A program made the position numbers and the translations under genes. From a virus: a DNA stretch of 28,220 bases. The first letter of the stretch is position 1. Every line of letters starts with the position of its first letter. Where the stretch lies: positions 1-28,220 of IMG/VR virus record IMGVR_UViG_3300010430_006854. One strand, written 5' to 3'. Under the pieces are notes generated by a model, which did not search any database, was not told the origin of the DNA, and saw nothing but the letters and a program-made list of their open reading frames with translations. Shown piece after piece: positions 1 through 6,516 of the stretch.

Positions 1-303
1 GAAGCAGACAAAGAGGATGGCATTTCTTTAAATAAGCTTCATAAAGAAATCATGCGTGTTTGGAACGATATTGATTCAGTGATTAACCCAAAACCCAAAA
101 CCAAAAATAAGAGAAAAAACATAACTAAAAAATGGTTAAAAGCTAAAGATTTAGTGATAGACCCGAGTAAAGTAACAGTAGATGCAAAAAAGACATCTTA
201 CACCTACGACAAAGAATTAATTCACGTTAGCGAAAAAAATGGAAAGGATTACTTTCTGAGTGTTGATAAGCTAATCAAATTCCTAAAAGAACAAGGTGTA
301 TAG
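1..303 (+). CDS. Unknown phage protein, 3' part (truncated by window edge)
   Basis: The reading frame is open from base 1 and stops with TAG at 301-303, so the true start is probably outside the window. An internal ATG at 52 would give only 83 residues and has no evident ribosome site. The visible part is very basic in the middle (KPKTKNKRKN near the ATG-based residues 14-23), followed by a small mixed alpha/beta stretch ending in KLIKFLKEQGV. I recognise no family. It lies directly ahead of the zinc-ribbon gene with a 2-base gap, so it is the end of the early or replication operon that includes dnaB. It could be the tail of a replication or recombination protein, but nothing in the sequence shows this. 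Confidence 0.6.
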   Translation, partial: EADKEDGISLNKLHKEIMRVWNDIDSVINPKPKTKNKRKNITKKWLKAKDLVIDPSKVTVDAKKTSYTYDKELIHVSEKNGKDYFLSVDKLIKFLKEQGV

Positions 304-305
304 AA

Positions 306-581
306 ATGGAATGCCCACGCTGTGGAAATACTGAACATTACGTTATGCAATCTAAAAAACATATGATTGGGGTTGTCCGTACCCGAATGTGCAGTACTCG
401 AGATGACGATGATGACAAAGGGTGTGGGCTTGTTTTCAAGACTATCGAAGTTATAGAAGAAGTTAAAGTTTTTAACCATGGCCCTGTAAAAGCAGAAATG
501 GTAGACCTGTCAATCTACAAAGAAAAGCACTTAAAAAAAGAATTAGATGGTCTTTCAGGGTTCCAACAAAAAATGTTTTAA
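306..581 (+). CDS. Small zinc-ribbon protein, Ogr/Delta- or NrdR-like candidate regulator
   Basis: The 91-residue protein begins MECPRCGN (Cys3, Cys6), has a basic segment VRTRMC (Cys29), an acidic insert of five Asp, then GCGLVF (Cys40). That is a four-cysteine zinc ribbon with the second pair spread apart. The order CPxCG, basic stretch, cysteines, then an aromatic-F/T-I-E segment is that of Ogr/Delta late-gene activators of P2-like phages and of the NrdR N-terminus. The C-terminal half is helical and charged without recognised motifs. It is tightly packed between its neighbours (2-base gaps). If it is Ogr-like it would activate late promoters, of which the divergent region at 10634-10782 is the obvious candidate. 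DNA binding is inferred, not seen. Confidence 0.6.
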   Translation: MECPRCGNTEHYVMQSKKHMIGVVRTRMCSTRDDDDDKGCGLVFKTIEVIEEVKVFNHGPVKAEMVDLSIYKEKHLKKELDGLSGFQQKMF

Positions 582-583
582 AT

Positions 584-1285
584 ATGAATAATTACGAAAA
601 AATATTACAAAGATTAGAGCGAAAAATTTCTAAGCATATTCAAAAGCGAATTCGTGAAGGTGCTAGCCGTATTCAGATTATGTCAGAGGTTCGGTTAATC
701 ATCAGAAATTTTAATCCATACAAACGGCTTTCAGAACTTTTCTTAAAAGATGCTGATAAAGTAGCCAAAAGTGCTTTCACTACTGTGAAATCTAAAATCA
801 AATGGATTGACGACCGTATTCGCACGGCTCCCGATACTCAAGTTTTTCAAGTCCTTACTGTTACTAACAATGAATTTGCTTTCATGATAGACAATATAGA
901 AACTAGAGTAATTCGTGCTGTAGAGTCAGGAATTAAAGCAAATAGTACTCAAGCTGAAATAGCTACCCAAATTCAGAAAGCTGTAAATAATGGTCGCTAC
1001 CAAGCCGATGCAATTGCACAAACAGCTCTTTCTGGTTACTCTGGCATCTATCAAATTGAAATGGAACGTGAAGCAGGTGTTACTGAGTGGCGTTTAGGTG
1101 GGCCTAAACCTGAACGTGATTTTTGTAGCAAACACTACGGTAAGGTCTATACCTATGATGAAATCAGAGAGCTTAACAACGGCCACAATCTAGATGCACG
1201 ATATTACAAAGGCGGCTGGCGTTGTCGTCATTTCTGGGAACCAATTATTACAGCTCAAGTAGCTAGGGGGCCTATTGCAGCATAA
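584..1285 (+). CDS. Putative minor head / head morphogenesis protein (Mu gpF / SPP1 gp7-like C-terminus)
   Basis: The 233-residue protein is mostly helical in its N-terminal two thirds. From about residue 165 it carries a pattern typical of the C-terminal domain of phage head morphogenesis proteins: WRLGGPKPERDFC (Cys181), HYGKVYT, then a glycine-rich turn and GGWRCRHFWEP (Cys214) near the end. In the family this reads as D-x-x-C ... G-K-V ... P/G-x-x-C-R-x-x-W. Such proteins are minor capsid components that assemble with the portal in early proheads. In Mu the gene follows the portal, but here it is thousands of bases from the portal and on the opposite strand, directly upstream of dnaB, whose start overlaps its end. 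The function is inferred from the C-terminal motif; the N-terminus is unassigned. Confidence 0.55.
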   Translation: MNNYEKILQRLERKISKHIQKRIREGASRIQIMSEVRLIIRNFNPYKRLSELFLKDADKVAKSAFTTVKSKIKWIDDRIRTAPDTQVFQVLTVTNNEFAFMIDNIETRVIRAVESGIKANSTQAEIATQIQKAVNNGRYQADAIAQTALSGYSGIYQIEMEREAGVTEWRLGGPKPERDFCSKHYGKVYTYDEIRELNNGHNLDARYYKGGWRCRHFWEPIITAQVARGPIAA

Positions 1286-2663
1286 TTCACCCATAGTAGG
1301 TAATAGAATACCGCCAAATTCTTCTGAGTCAGAAATAGCCGTGCTAGGCGCTATGATGCTTAGCAAAAAAGCAATTGAAAAAGCTGAGCAAATTCTAACT
1401 ACTGATAGCTTCTATCATGAAAAGCATAGATTGATATTTGAAGCTATTCTACAGATGAAGAAAAAAGGTATTGCCGTCGATTTGGTTACTCTTTCTAACT
1501 ATTTGAGTGAGGTCAACAATCTCAAAAAAGTTGGCGGCCGTGCTACAATTGCAAAAATCAACAAAGAAGTTGCTACCTATTCCAATGTTGAGCAATATTC
1601 ACTAATAGTTTCTGAGAAAGAATTCAGACGTGAGCTTATTGGTTTTGGTGGTGATATTATCAATTCAGCTTATGATGAATCCAATGACATCTTATCTGAA
1701 GTAAGCAAAGTAGAATCTGGAATATTCAAGATTTCTGAAAAGAGAATATCTAAAAACTACCTTGATGTTCGTAGAGCTGCTACACAAACTTATCACTATC
1801 TCAAGAAAGTAAAAGAAAGAGCTGAAGCTGGTGTTACTGGTATTTCATCTGGTCTTATTGACCTAGACAAATATACTGGGGGCTTTCAAGATTCTGATTT
1901 AGTCATTATTGCAGCCCGTCCATCTATGGGTAAGACTGCATTGTCTTTGTCATTAGCTTGGAAAATGGCGCACCGCGGTGTCAAAGTCGCTTTCTTTTCT
2001 CTAGAAATGGCATCTAATCAGCTGATACTAAGATTGATTTCACAAATAGCTCAAGTAAATCTACAGAAAATCAGAACTGCAAAGACAACTAATGATGAAG
2101 ACCAAAAGATAATTGATGCTCTTGGTTTGCTAACTGACACTACTATGTTCTTTGACGATTCAGCTATGTTAGAAATAACTGAGCTTCAATCAAAGTGCCG
2201 TAAGCTAAAAGCCGAACATGATATTGATATTATCTTTGTAGACTATTTGCAATTAGTACGCTCTTCAGGTGCCGATACTCGCGAACGTGAAATAGCTGAA
2301 GTATCTATGAGGCTAAAAGCAACTGCAAAAGAATTAGATATACCAGTTATAGCACTAGCTCAACTAAACAGAGCTGTAGAGTCCAGACCAGGTAAAAGCC
2401 GTTCACCTATGCTATCTGATTTACGTGAGTCAGGTTCCATCGAACAAGATGCAGATGTTATAATGTTTGTTCAAAGACGTGAAGTCTACGGACAAACTGA
2501 ATATGAAGATAAAACAAGTACACAAAACACAGCAGAGTTAATAATAGGTAAGCAACGTAATGGCCCTATCGGCACCGTTCGAACTGCTTTCAAAAAGAAC
2601 TTTGCAGAATTTGACAATCTAGGTTATGGTTATGAAGAAATGCCAAACCAAGGTAAATTCTAG
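1275..2663 (+). CDS. dnaB: Replicative DNA helicase DnaB
   Basis: The 462-residue protein is full length for DnaB (about 440-470). The N-terminal helical domain begins at residue 14 (PPNSSESEIAVLGAMM), the primase-interaction half. The RecA-like C-terminal domain has Walker A ARPSMGKTA at 214-222 (Lys220), SLEM after strand 2, Walker B IIFVDYLQLV with Asp323, the conserved QLNRAVE segment, SDLRESGSIEQDADV, and KQRNGP with the arginine finger region. It unwinds DNA at the phage fork as a hexamer. The start is TTG at 1275, overlapping the previous gene by 11 bases. AGGGGG at 1265-1270 is the ribosome site, and the next in-frame ATG (Met27) would cut into the conserved N-terminal domain. A phage-encoded DnaB suggests theta-type replication rather than transposition. 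Confidence 0.95.
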   Translation: MQHNSPIVGNRIPPNSSESEIAVLGAMMLSKKAIEKAEQILTTDSFYHEKHRLIFEAILQMKKKGIAVDLVTLSNYLSEVNNLKKVGGRATIAKINKEVATYSNVEQYSLIVSEKEFRRELIGFGGDIINSAYDESNDILSEVSKVESGIFKISEKRISKNYLDVRRAATQTYHYLKKVKERAEAGVTGISSGLIDLDKYTGGFQDSDLVIIAARPSMGKTALSLSLAWKMAHRGVKVAFFSLEMASNQLILRLISQIAQVNLQKIRTAKTTNDEDQKIIDALGLLTDTTMFFDDSAMLEITELQSKCRKLKAEHDIDIIFVDYLQLVRSSGADTREREIAEVSMRLKATAKELDIPVIALAQLNRAVESRPGKSRSPMLSDLRESGSIEQDADVIMFVQRREVYGQTEYEDKTSTQNTAELIIGKQRNGPIGTVRTAFKKNFAEFDNLGYGYEEMPNQGKF

Positions 2664-2678
2664 AATAGGAAAAACACA

Positions 2679-3044
2679 ATGACTAAAGAAGTAGAGCAGA
2701 TACTTGATGAACTGAAAAATCGACTCAAGCACTATAAATATGAAGAGACGAAATATCAAAACCAATTAATTAAAAAGAAGTTTGATAGTCCTGAAGTACA
2801 CCACAACCTATTAGATGCAATTGCAAGAATCAAAGAGTTAGAAACACTAATTGATATTATTGGATTCGAATATAAGGATGTGTCTGCTAAAGATAATACT
2901 GTTTGCGGTTACATAGAACAAAAAGGTAAAAGGTATTTAATCCCAAATTGTTTTGCTGTTGCAAACTCTAATAATATAAAAGATTGTACTTGTGATAAAA
3001 GTAATGAATTTGAACTAAAAGAAGAGGAAGACAATGAACATTGA
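2679..3044 (+). CDS. Small coiled-coil protein of unknown function
   Basis: A 121-residue protein with an AGGA ribosome site at 2667-2670 ahead of the ATG. Residues 1-60 are predicted helical with heptad-like leucine/isoleucine spacing (coiled coil). The middle reads as beta strands (GYIEQKGKRYLIPN), then NCF and a CTCDK pair of cysteines, and the C-terminus is acidic (KEEEDNEH). It overlaps the next gene by 11 bases, so the two are translationally coupled. It is the first of three small genes after dnaB. I recognise no family. Possible roles include a helicase loader or other accessory replication protein, but only position supports that. Confidence 0.6.
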   Translation: MTKEVEQILDELKNRLKHYKYEETKYQNQLIKKKFDSPEVHHNLLDAIARIKELETLIDIIGFEYKDVSAKDNTVCGYIEQKGKRYLIPNCFAVANSNNIKDCTCDKSNEFELKEEEDNEH

Positions 3045-3300
3045 AATACTATTAAAACAAACTGAAGATGAGCAAAAAGGATATATCTATTGCTCTGTTA
3101 TAAATTGGATAGCAAAGAAAGAAAAGAATATCGAAAGATTAGAAGTCGAAATGGCACTCTGCTTAGAGCATAATTTTATTTACAAATACAGTAAATATCT
3201 TTTGGAATGTGAACAGCGAAGCTTGAAAGAATTAAAGGAATTCAAATCAAAAATAGAAAACGGTGACTTTGACACAGTAAAAGAAGAGACAGTAAAATGA
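3034..3300 (+). CDS. Small helical protein of unknown function
   Basis: An 88-residue, highly charged and almost wholly helical protein with GAGGA at 3023-3027 before its ATG. It starts inside the end of the previous gene and its TGA stop overlaps the next gene's ATG (ATGA at 3297-3300), which shows a coupled three-gene block. No motif is recognised. Two of its three cysteines (residues about 20 and 43) and its aromatic residues lie in predicted helices. It resembles the many short unknown early phage proteins; I assign no function. Confidence 0.55.
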   Translation: MNIEILLKQTEDEQKGYIYCSVINWIAKKEKNIERLEVEMALCLEHNFIYKYSKYLLECEQRSLKELKEFKSKIENGDFDTVKEETVK

Positions 3301-3506
3301 CTAATGAAGACCTAATTATAATGCACAAAGCAGAATCAATTATTGCTAAATATAATGATATAACAAATGATCGTTCAAAAGCTATTAAGTGCGCAATTCT
3401 TGATGTAGAAAGATTTCGAAAAACCCCATCTTACACAAATAGGGTTAGATGCGAACATGTGGATACATTGAAACTTAAGAAATATTTAGAAAGCTTGATT
3501 GAATAA
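3297..3506 (+). CDS. Small protein of unknown function
   Basis: A 69-residue basic protein starting at the ATGA overlap with the previous gene. It contains helices around IIMHKAESIIAKYND and DRSKAIKCAILDVERF and ends in LKKYLESLIE. It is the last gene before the tRNA-like element, only 15 bases upstream of it. No recognised domain. Translational coupling to the two genes before it is the main support that it is real. Confidence 0.5.
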   Translation: MTNEDLIIMHKAESIIAKYNDITNDRSKAIKCAILDVERFRKTPSYTNRVRCEHVDTLKLKKYLESLIE

Positions 3507-3521
3507 CTTTATTTAACAAAA

Positions 3522-3638
3522 GCCGAGTATGCAAATGGATTGCTATTGAAGCGGTTATACAGAGATGTAAGCACACCGCAATTCTGAAATGAATCTTTAA
3601 ATACAGAAAGCTCGTTGGTTCGATTCCAACACTCGGCA
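3522..3638 (+). tRNA. tRNA-like RNA with oversized anticodon/variable region (anticodon not assignable)
   Basis: The ends are classic tRNA: acceptor strands GCCGAGT (3522-3528) and ACTCGGC (3631-3637) pair over 7 bp with discriminator A3638. The T arm is GTTGG-TTCGATT-CCAAC (3614-3630), perfectly paired. A short D arm GCAA-ATGGA-TTGC (3531-3543) keeps the A14/GG/A21 features. Between D and T arms there are 70 bases instead of the usual 23-40. They can form ATTG/CAAT (3545-3548 with 3579-3582) enclosing GCGGT/ACCGC (3551-3555 with 3575-3579; the two share a base, so not both fully), and a TTCTG/CAGAA stem (3582-3586 with 3604-3608). The total is 117 bases. No 7-base anticodon loop is evident and CCA is not encoded. 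It may be a divergent class II phage tRNA, a tRNA with an insert, a decayed tRNA or a tRNA mimic. The antisense frame reads VGIEPTS, the usual signature of a T arm. Confidence 0.5.
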
Positions 3639-3707
3639 CTAAAATTTTATTTAACAATTTTTTTATTATATTACAATAACACTTTAACCAACATAGGAGA
3701 CGTAGAA

Positions 3708-4157
3708 ATGACAGAACAAACGAATATAGAAAAACAAGAATGGAAACCTTGGCACAAAGTTACTATAACAATTTTGTCAGTATTGACAGTGGGTATTTTC
3801 CTAATAACATTGATATTTGGAGATGACCCAAGAGAAGTAACTTATACAATAGAAAATGAAGGTGAATTTGGCATAGCCGCCGAGCCTGGATATAAATTCG
3901 CTATGGTGCTTGATGACCATACAAAATACTCTATGTTAGATTTACGATATGCAGCAGCTGAAGCAATTAAAGATGTAGAAGATGGGTATATTTATAAAAA
4001 GTTCACCGTGTTCATTGATGATCCAGATGAAAAGTTTTTAATGCCAGCGCTATTCAGATTTGATACAGATGATAGTCAAAGTAGAGTTGATCACAATAGC
4101 TTTACAATTGATACAATCCACGGCAATAATGAACCAGTTAAACTAAGAGAAGATTAA
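3708..4157 (+). CDS. Single-span membrane protein of unknown function
   Basis: I place the start at ATG 3708, preceded by AGGAG at 3695-3699. An upstream in-frame ATG at 3615 lies inside the tRNA-like element and is rejected. The 149-residue protein has a short hydrophilic N-terminus, one membrane span at about residues 18-38 (VTITILSVLTVGIFLITLIF), and a soluble C-terminal domain of about 110 residues rich in Asp/Glu and aromatic residues. No lipobox or signal peptidase site is clear, so it is probably an N-in, C-out anchored protein. It is followed by an intrinsic terminator, so it ends the left operon. Single-gene membrane proteins in such positions can be superinfection-exclusion factors, but that is only inference. 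Confidence 0.6.
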   Translation: MTEQTNIEKQEWKPWHKVTITILSVLTVGIFLITLIFGDDPREVTYTIENEGEFGIAAEPGYKFAMVLDDHTKYSMLDLRYAAAEAIKDVEDGYIYKKFTVFIDDPDEKFLMPALFRFDTDDSQSRVDHNSFTIDTIHGNNEPVKLRED

Positions 4158-4216
4158 TTTACACGAATGTAATACTTCCTGAAACATATACGAAAACACA
4201 CCCTAAAACAAAAGAC

Positions 4217-4240
4217 CTACTCAACTGAGTAGATTTTTTT
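4217..4240 (+). terminator. Rho-independent terminator
   Basis: CTACTC (4217-4222), a 4-base loop AACT, and GAGTAG (4227-4232) form a perfect 6-bp stem followed by A and seven T (4234-4240). It ends the transcript of the left operon after the membrane protein gene and separates it from the two-gene cassette that starts only 7 bases later. Confidence 0.8.
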
Positions 4241-4246
4241 ATATAT

Positions 4247-5296
4247 TTGAAAATAAGTAACCAATGGAAATTAATAATGAAACAATATCAACGTAAAGAA
4301 CTAATAGAACAAATAAGAGGGTTATTTATTGATTTTGACAGTTATGATATCGAAATGTTAATTGGAAGTGATAGACTCGGAAAGTTTGATGGCTTTCAAT
4401 CTAAAGAATCTGAGTTCATAGGAATTGAAAAGTTAGTAAATATTGTGAAAAATTTAAATTTGAATATGTTGCCTTTACCTTTACTTCATGAACTAAAAGA
4501 TAATTTACAAGAAGTTAATATAACGTACAATAATATTCGAAGTTTTTCATATAAGGCTAAGGATCCAGTAACATTGAAAGCTATCTTAAATCAAGAAATT
4601 GAGAAAGTGTATAGTGATTTAAATGATTTAACTGTGAAATGCTCTTTGTTCAGATATAATGAAATTGATTCCTTAGAATCAAAGATTGATTCTAGCCTTT
4701 CGATACTTAGTATAGCAAAGAAAGAAGCAAAAGACTCTTTAGAGAGAATAATTCAAATGCAATCATCTGTGGAGAAAGCTACTAAAGAAACGGGGGTCTC
4801 TACACATAGTACCGAGTTCAAAAATCTTGCTAATAGTTTTAAATATAAAAGTTGGGTTTGGCTCATTTTCTTAATGCTTTTCGTTGTTAGTACATTGTTA
4901 TTCATGTATTATTCACCTATAATTGTAAATGATTATTCATCAAAGTTAATCCAATTACCAGATACAGCTACAGCTGACCAATTATTCTATTATCAATTCC
5001 TACCAGCAATATTTTTAAAAATTTCAATTTTTGCTATATTACTTTACATTATAAACATTTGCAAAAACAATTTTTATGTTTCAAGGCATAATAAGATAAT
5101 TAATGACCATAAAGCAGCTTCTTTAGCAACTTTTAAAACTTTTACTACATCGACTCAAGATGAAAAGACGAAAGATGCTATATTGTTAGAAGCAACAAAA
5201 ACAATATTCGATCATCAAAGAACTGGTTTTTTAAAAAATGAACCAGAGTCAAATGATAATACATTTATTGAAGTGATTAAAAACATTAAAAAATAA
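4247..5296 (+). CDS. Two-span membrane protein with coiled coil; candidate phage-borne accessory (moron) protein
   Basis: A 349-residue protein. Residues 15-130 are helical, 140-185 look like coiled coil, membrane spans lie at about 203-223 and 252-271, and a conserved-looking cytoplasmic tail follows (RHNKIINDHKA, SLATFKTF, ILLEATKTIFDHQRTGF). A tail of this type, with a histidine/asparagine start and an FxxxxTGF end, is one I associate with accessory and defence-region membrane proteins, but I cannot name the family. TTG 4247 is the longest start; ATG 4277 (Met11) is equally possible, and neither has a strong ribosome site. It follows a terminator by 7 bases, so it needs its own promoter or read-through. 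It is more AT-rich than the structural genes. It pairs with the next gene and lies outside both structural operons. Function unknown. Confidence 0.65.
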   Translation: MKISNQWKLIMKQYQRKELIEQIRGLFIDFDSYDIEMLIGSDRLGKFDGFQSKESEFIGIEKLVNIVKNLNLNMLPLPLLHELKDNLQEVNITYNNIRSFSYKAKDPVTLKAILNQEIEKVYSDLNDLTVKCSLFRYNEIDSLESKIDSSLSILSIAKKEAKDSLERIIQMQSSVEKATKETGVSTHSTEFKNLANSFKYKSWVWLIFLMLFVVSTLLFMYYSPIIVNDYSSKLIQLPDTATADQLFYYQFLPAIFLKISIFAILLYIINICKNNFYVSRHNKIINDHKAASLATFKTFTTSTQDEKTKDAILLEATKTIFDHQRTGFLKNEPESNDNTFIEVIKNIKK

Positions 5297-5308
5297 AATA
5301 AGGATTAT

Positions 5309-5995
5309 ATGGGTATGTTAGAGCTACTTGACATTAATAGATTAATAAAGAAAAAGAATGAAAATAAAGACGTTTATATTTATGAAGTTGCGAGTGAAAT
5401 AAATAATTGGATTAGTTATGCAAGGGGTTCTAAGGATTCTTCTACTAGATACATCCAGAATTTAGTTGAAATTTATAAATTTTTAGAACTTTTATCTATA
5501 AATGAGTTTAAAATAAAAGAGTTTGTAGTTACTGACAGTATATATATTATAGAAGACTTAATATATGATATTACGAGAGTATTAATAAGAGACTATAGAA
5601 AAAAAATAATTAAAAGTTCAATGGAAAGCATAAACATTGAGTTAGATAACCAAAATATAATTGGAACTTTAAACCAAAAAGACCAACAATTAATATTTGA
5701 TGAAATCGAAAAGCTTAAAAGTCTAATAAAAGAAAGTGAAATATTAAACGAACAACAAAAGAACAGGCTACTTTACAAGCTTTCAAAACTGAAAGAAGAT
5801 ATATCAAGTGAAATAAAGGACTTTGATAAACTAATAGGATTGGTTGTTGAGACTGAGTTAAGTATATCAGATGATAAAAAAGTTGTTTTGAAAGTAAAAG
5901 AACTTTTTGGCTTTATTAAAAGTAAAGTTAATACTAAAAATGTTAAATTTTTGATGGATGTGTTTGAGTTTGGAACAAAATATTTGGGTCAATAA
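5309..5995 (+). CDS. Helical protein of unknown function, partner of the upstream membrane protein
   Basis: A 228-residue, strongly charged (Lys/Glu/Ile-rich) and almost entirely helical protein with no membrane span. A long predicted coiled coil covers about residues 105-175 (the FDEIEKLKSLIKESE region and beyond). AAGGA lies just before the ATG at 5309; a second ATG follows two codons later. It begins 12 bases after the upstream gene, so the two form one operon. The gene ends 5 bases from the convergent gpG-like gene, with no terminator visible between them. No catalytic motif is seen. Very low GC and position between two operons suggest late acquisition with its partner. A soluble sensor or regulator of a membrane effector would fit, but this is speculation. 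Confidence 0.6.
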   Translation: MGMLELLDINRLIKKKNENKDVYIYEVASEINNWISYARGSKDSSTRYIQNLVEIYKFLELLSINEFKIKEFVVTDSIYIIEDLIYDITRVLIRDYRKKIIKSSMESINIELDNQNIIGTLNQKDQQLIFDEIEKLKSLIKESEILNEQQKNRLLYKLSKLKEDISSEIKDFDKLIGLVVETELSISDDKKVVLKVKELFGFIKSKVNTKNVKFLMDVFEFGTKYLGQ

Positions 5996-6000
5996 ATAGA

Positions 6001-6516
6001 CTATTCCACCAGCTCTATTTCTATACCAGTTCCTAATATAGTATCGGCTAATTTGCTTAGCTCTTTGTCTTCTATGCCCATGAAGTCGCGCCCATTTTCT
6101 ATATTCCATAGTGCTTTCTGGGCTTGCTCTGATGTGTTGAATCCAATCTGAATTTGATTCTTTCTAGTGCTGATAACTGCTAAATCTTGTAACATCCTAC
6201 CAGTATCAGTTAGGTTTACGGTGCCGCCGTCATTTGGTCGCTTTGCTGCTTTCAGCTCTTTGTAACCGCCATCTATTACTACCCACTTAGACCCGCTTTT
6301 TGTAGTAAACCATATCAAACTACCAGATGAATCTAAGCTCTTTCTAGCTCTTTCTGTTAGAGCTCCCGATGGCATTGCAAAAGGTGTGCTGCTATAGCTT
6401 ACAAACGCTTCACCATCCTTATCAATTCCCTTTAGTGTTCGCTTTCTGATATGATTAACCACAGCTGAACCTAATAGCTGTAATCTTGTTTTGTCTATGT
6501 TAATCTTCAGTTTCAT
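6001..6516 (-). CDS. Phage virion morphogenesis protein (Mu gpG-like)
   Basis: A 171-residue protein read on the minus strand, overlapping the end of the portal gene by 17 bases. Features of the gpG/virion morphogenesis family are an early RTLKGIDKDGEAF segment, a central LTDTGRMLQDL motif (the family's L-x-x-T-G-x-L/M) and the C-terminal GRDFMGIEDKELSKLADTI, which matches the family's R-x-F-x-G-[IL]-x-x-x-[DE] pattern. In Mu the protein acts in head/tail joining and lies just downstream of portal and F, the same local order as here except that F is missing. It is the last gene of the packaging operon. Confidence 0.75.
   Translation of the reverse strand: MKLKINIDKTRLQLLGSAVVNHIRKRTLKGIDKDGEAFVSYSSTPFAMPSGALTERARKSLDSSGSLIWFTTKSGSKWVVIDGGYKELKAAKRPNDGGTVNLTDTGRMLQDLAVISTRKNQIQIGFNTSEQAQKALWNIENGRDFMGIEDKELSKLADTILGTGIEIELVE

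Noticed and set aside
2679-3506. Toxin-antitoxin reading of the three small genes after dnaB
   Set aside because: No known toxin motif or DNA-binding antitoxin domain is visible, and three coupled genes of this type are common as unknown early phage genes.
3475-3657. Minus-strand open frame of 60 codons across the tRNA-like element
   Set aside because: It reads VGIEPTS, the usual antisense product of a tRNA T arm, and has no other coding support; treated as a shadow of the RNA gene.
3615-3707. Upstream start at ATG 3615 for the single-span membrane protein
   Set aside because: It lies inside the tRNA-like element with no ribosome site; ATG 3708 has AGGAG at the right distance.
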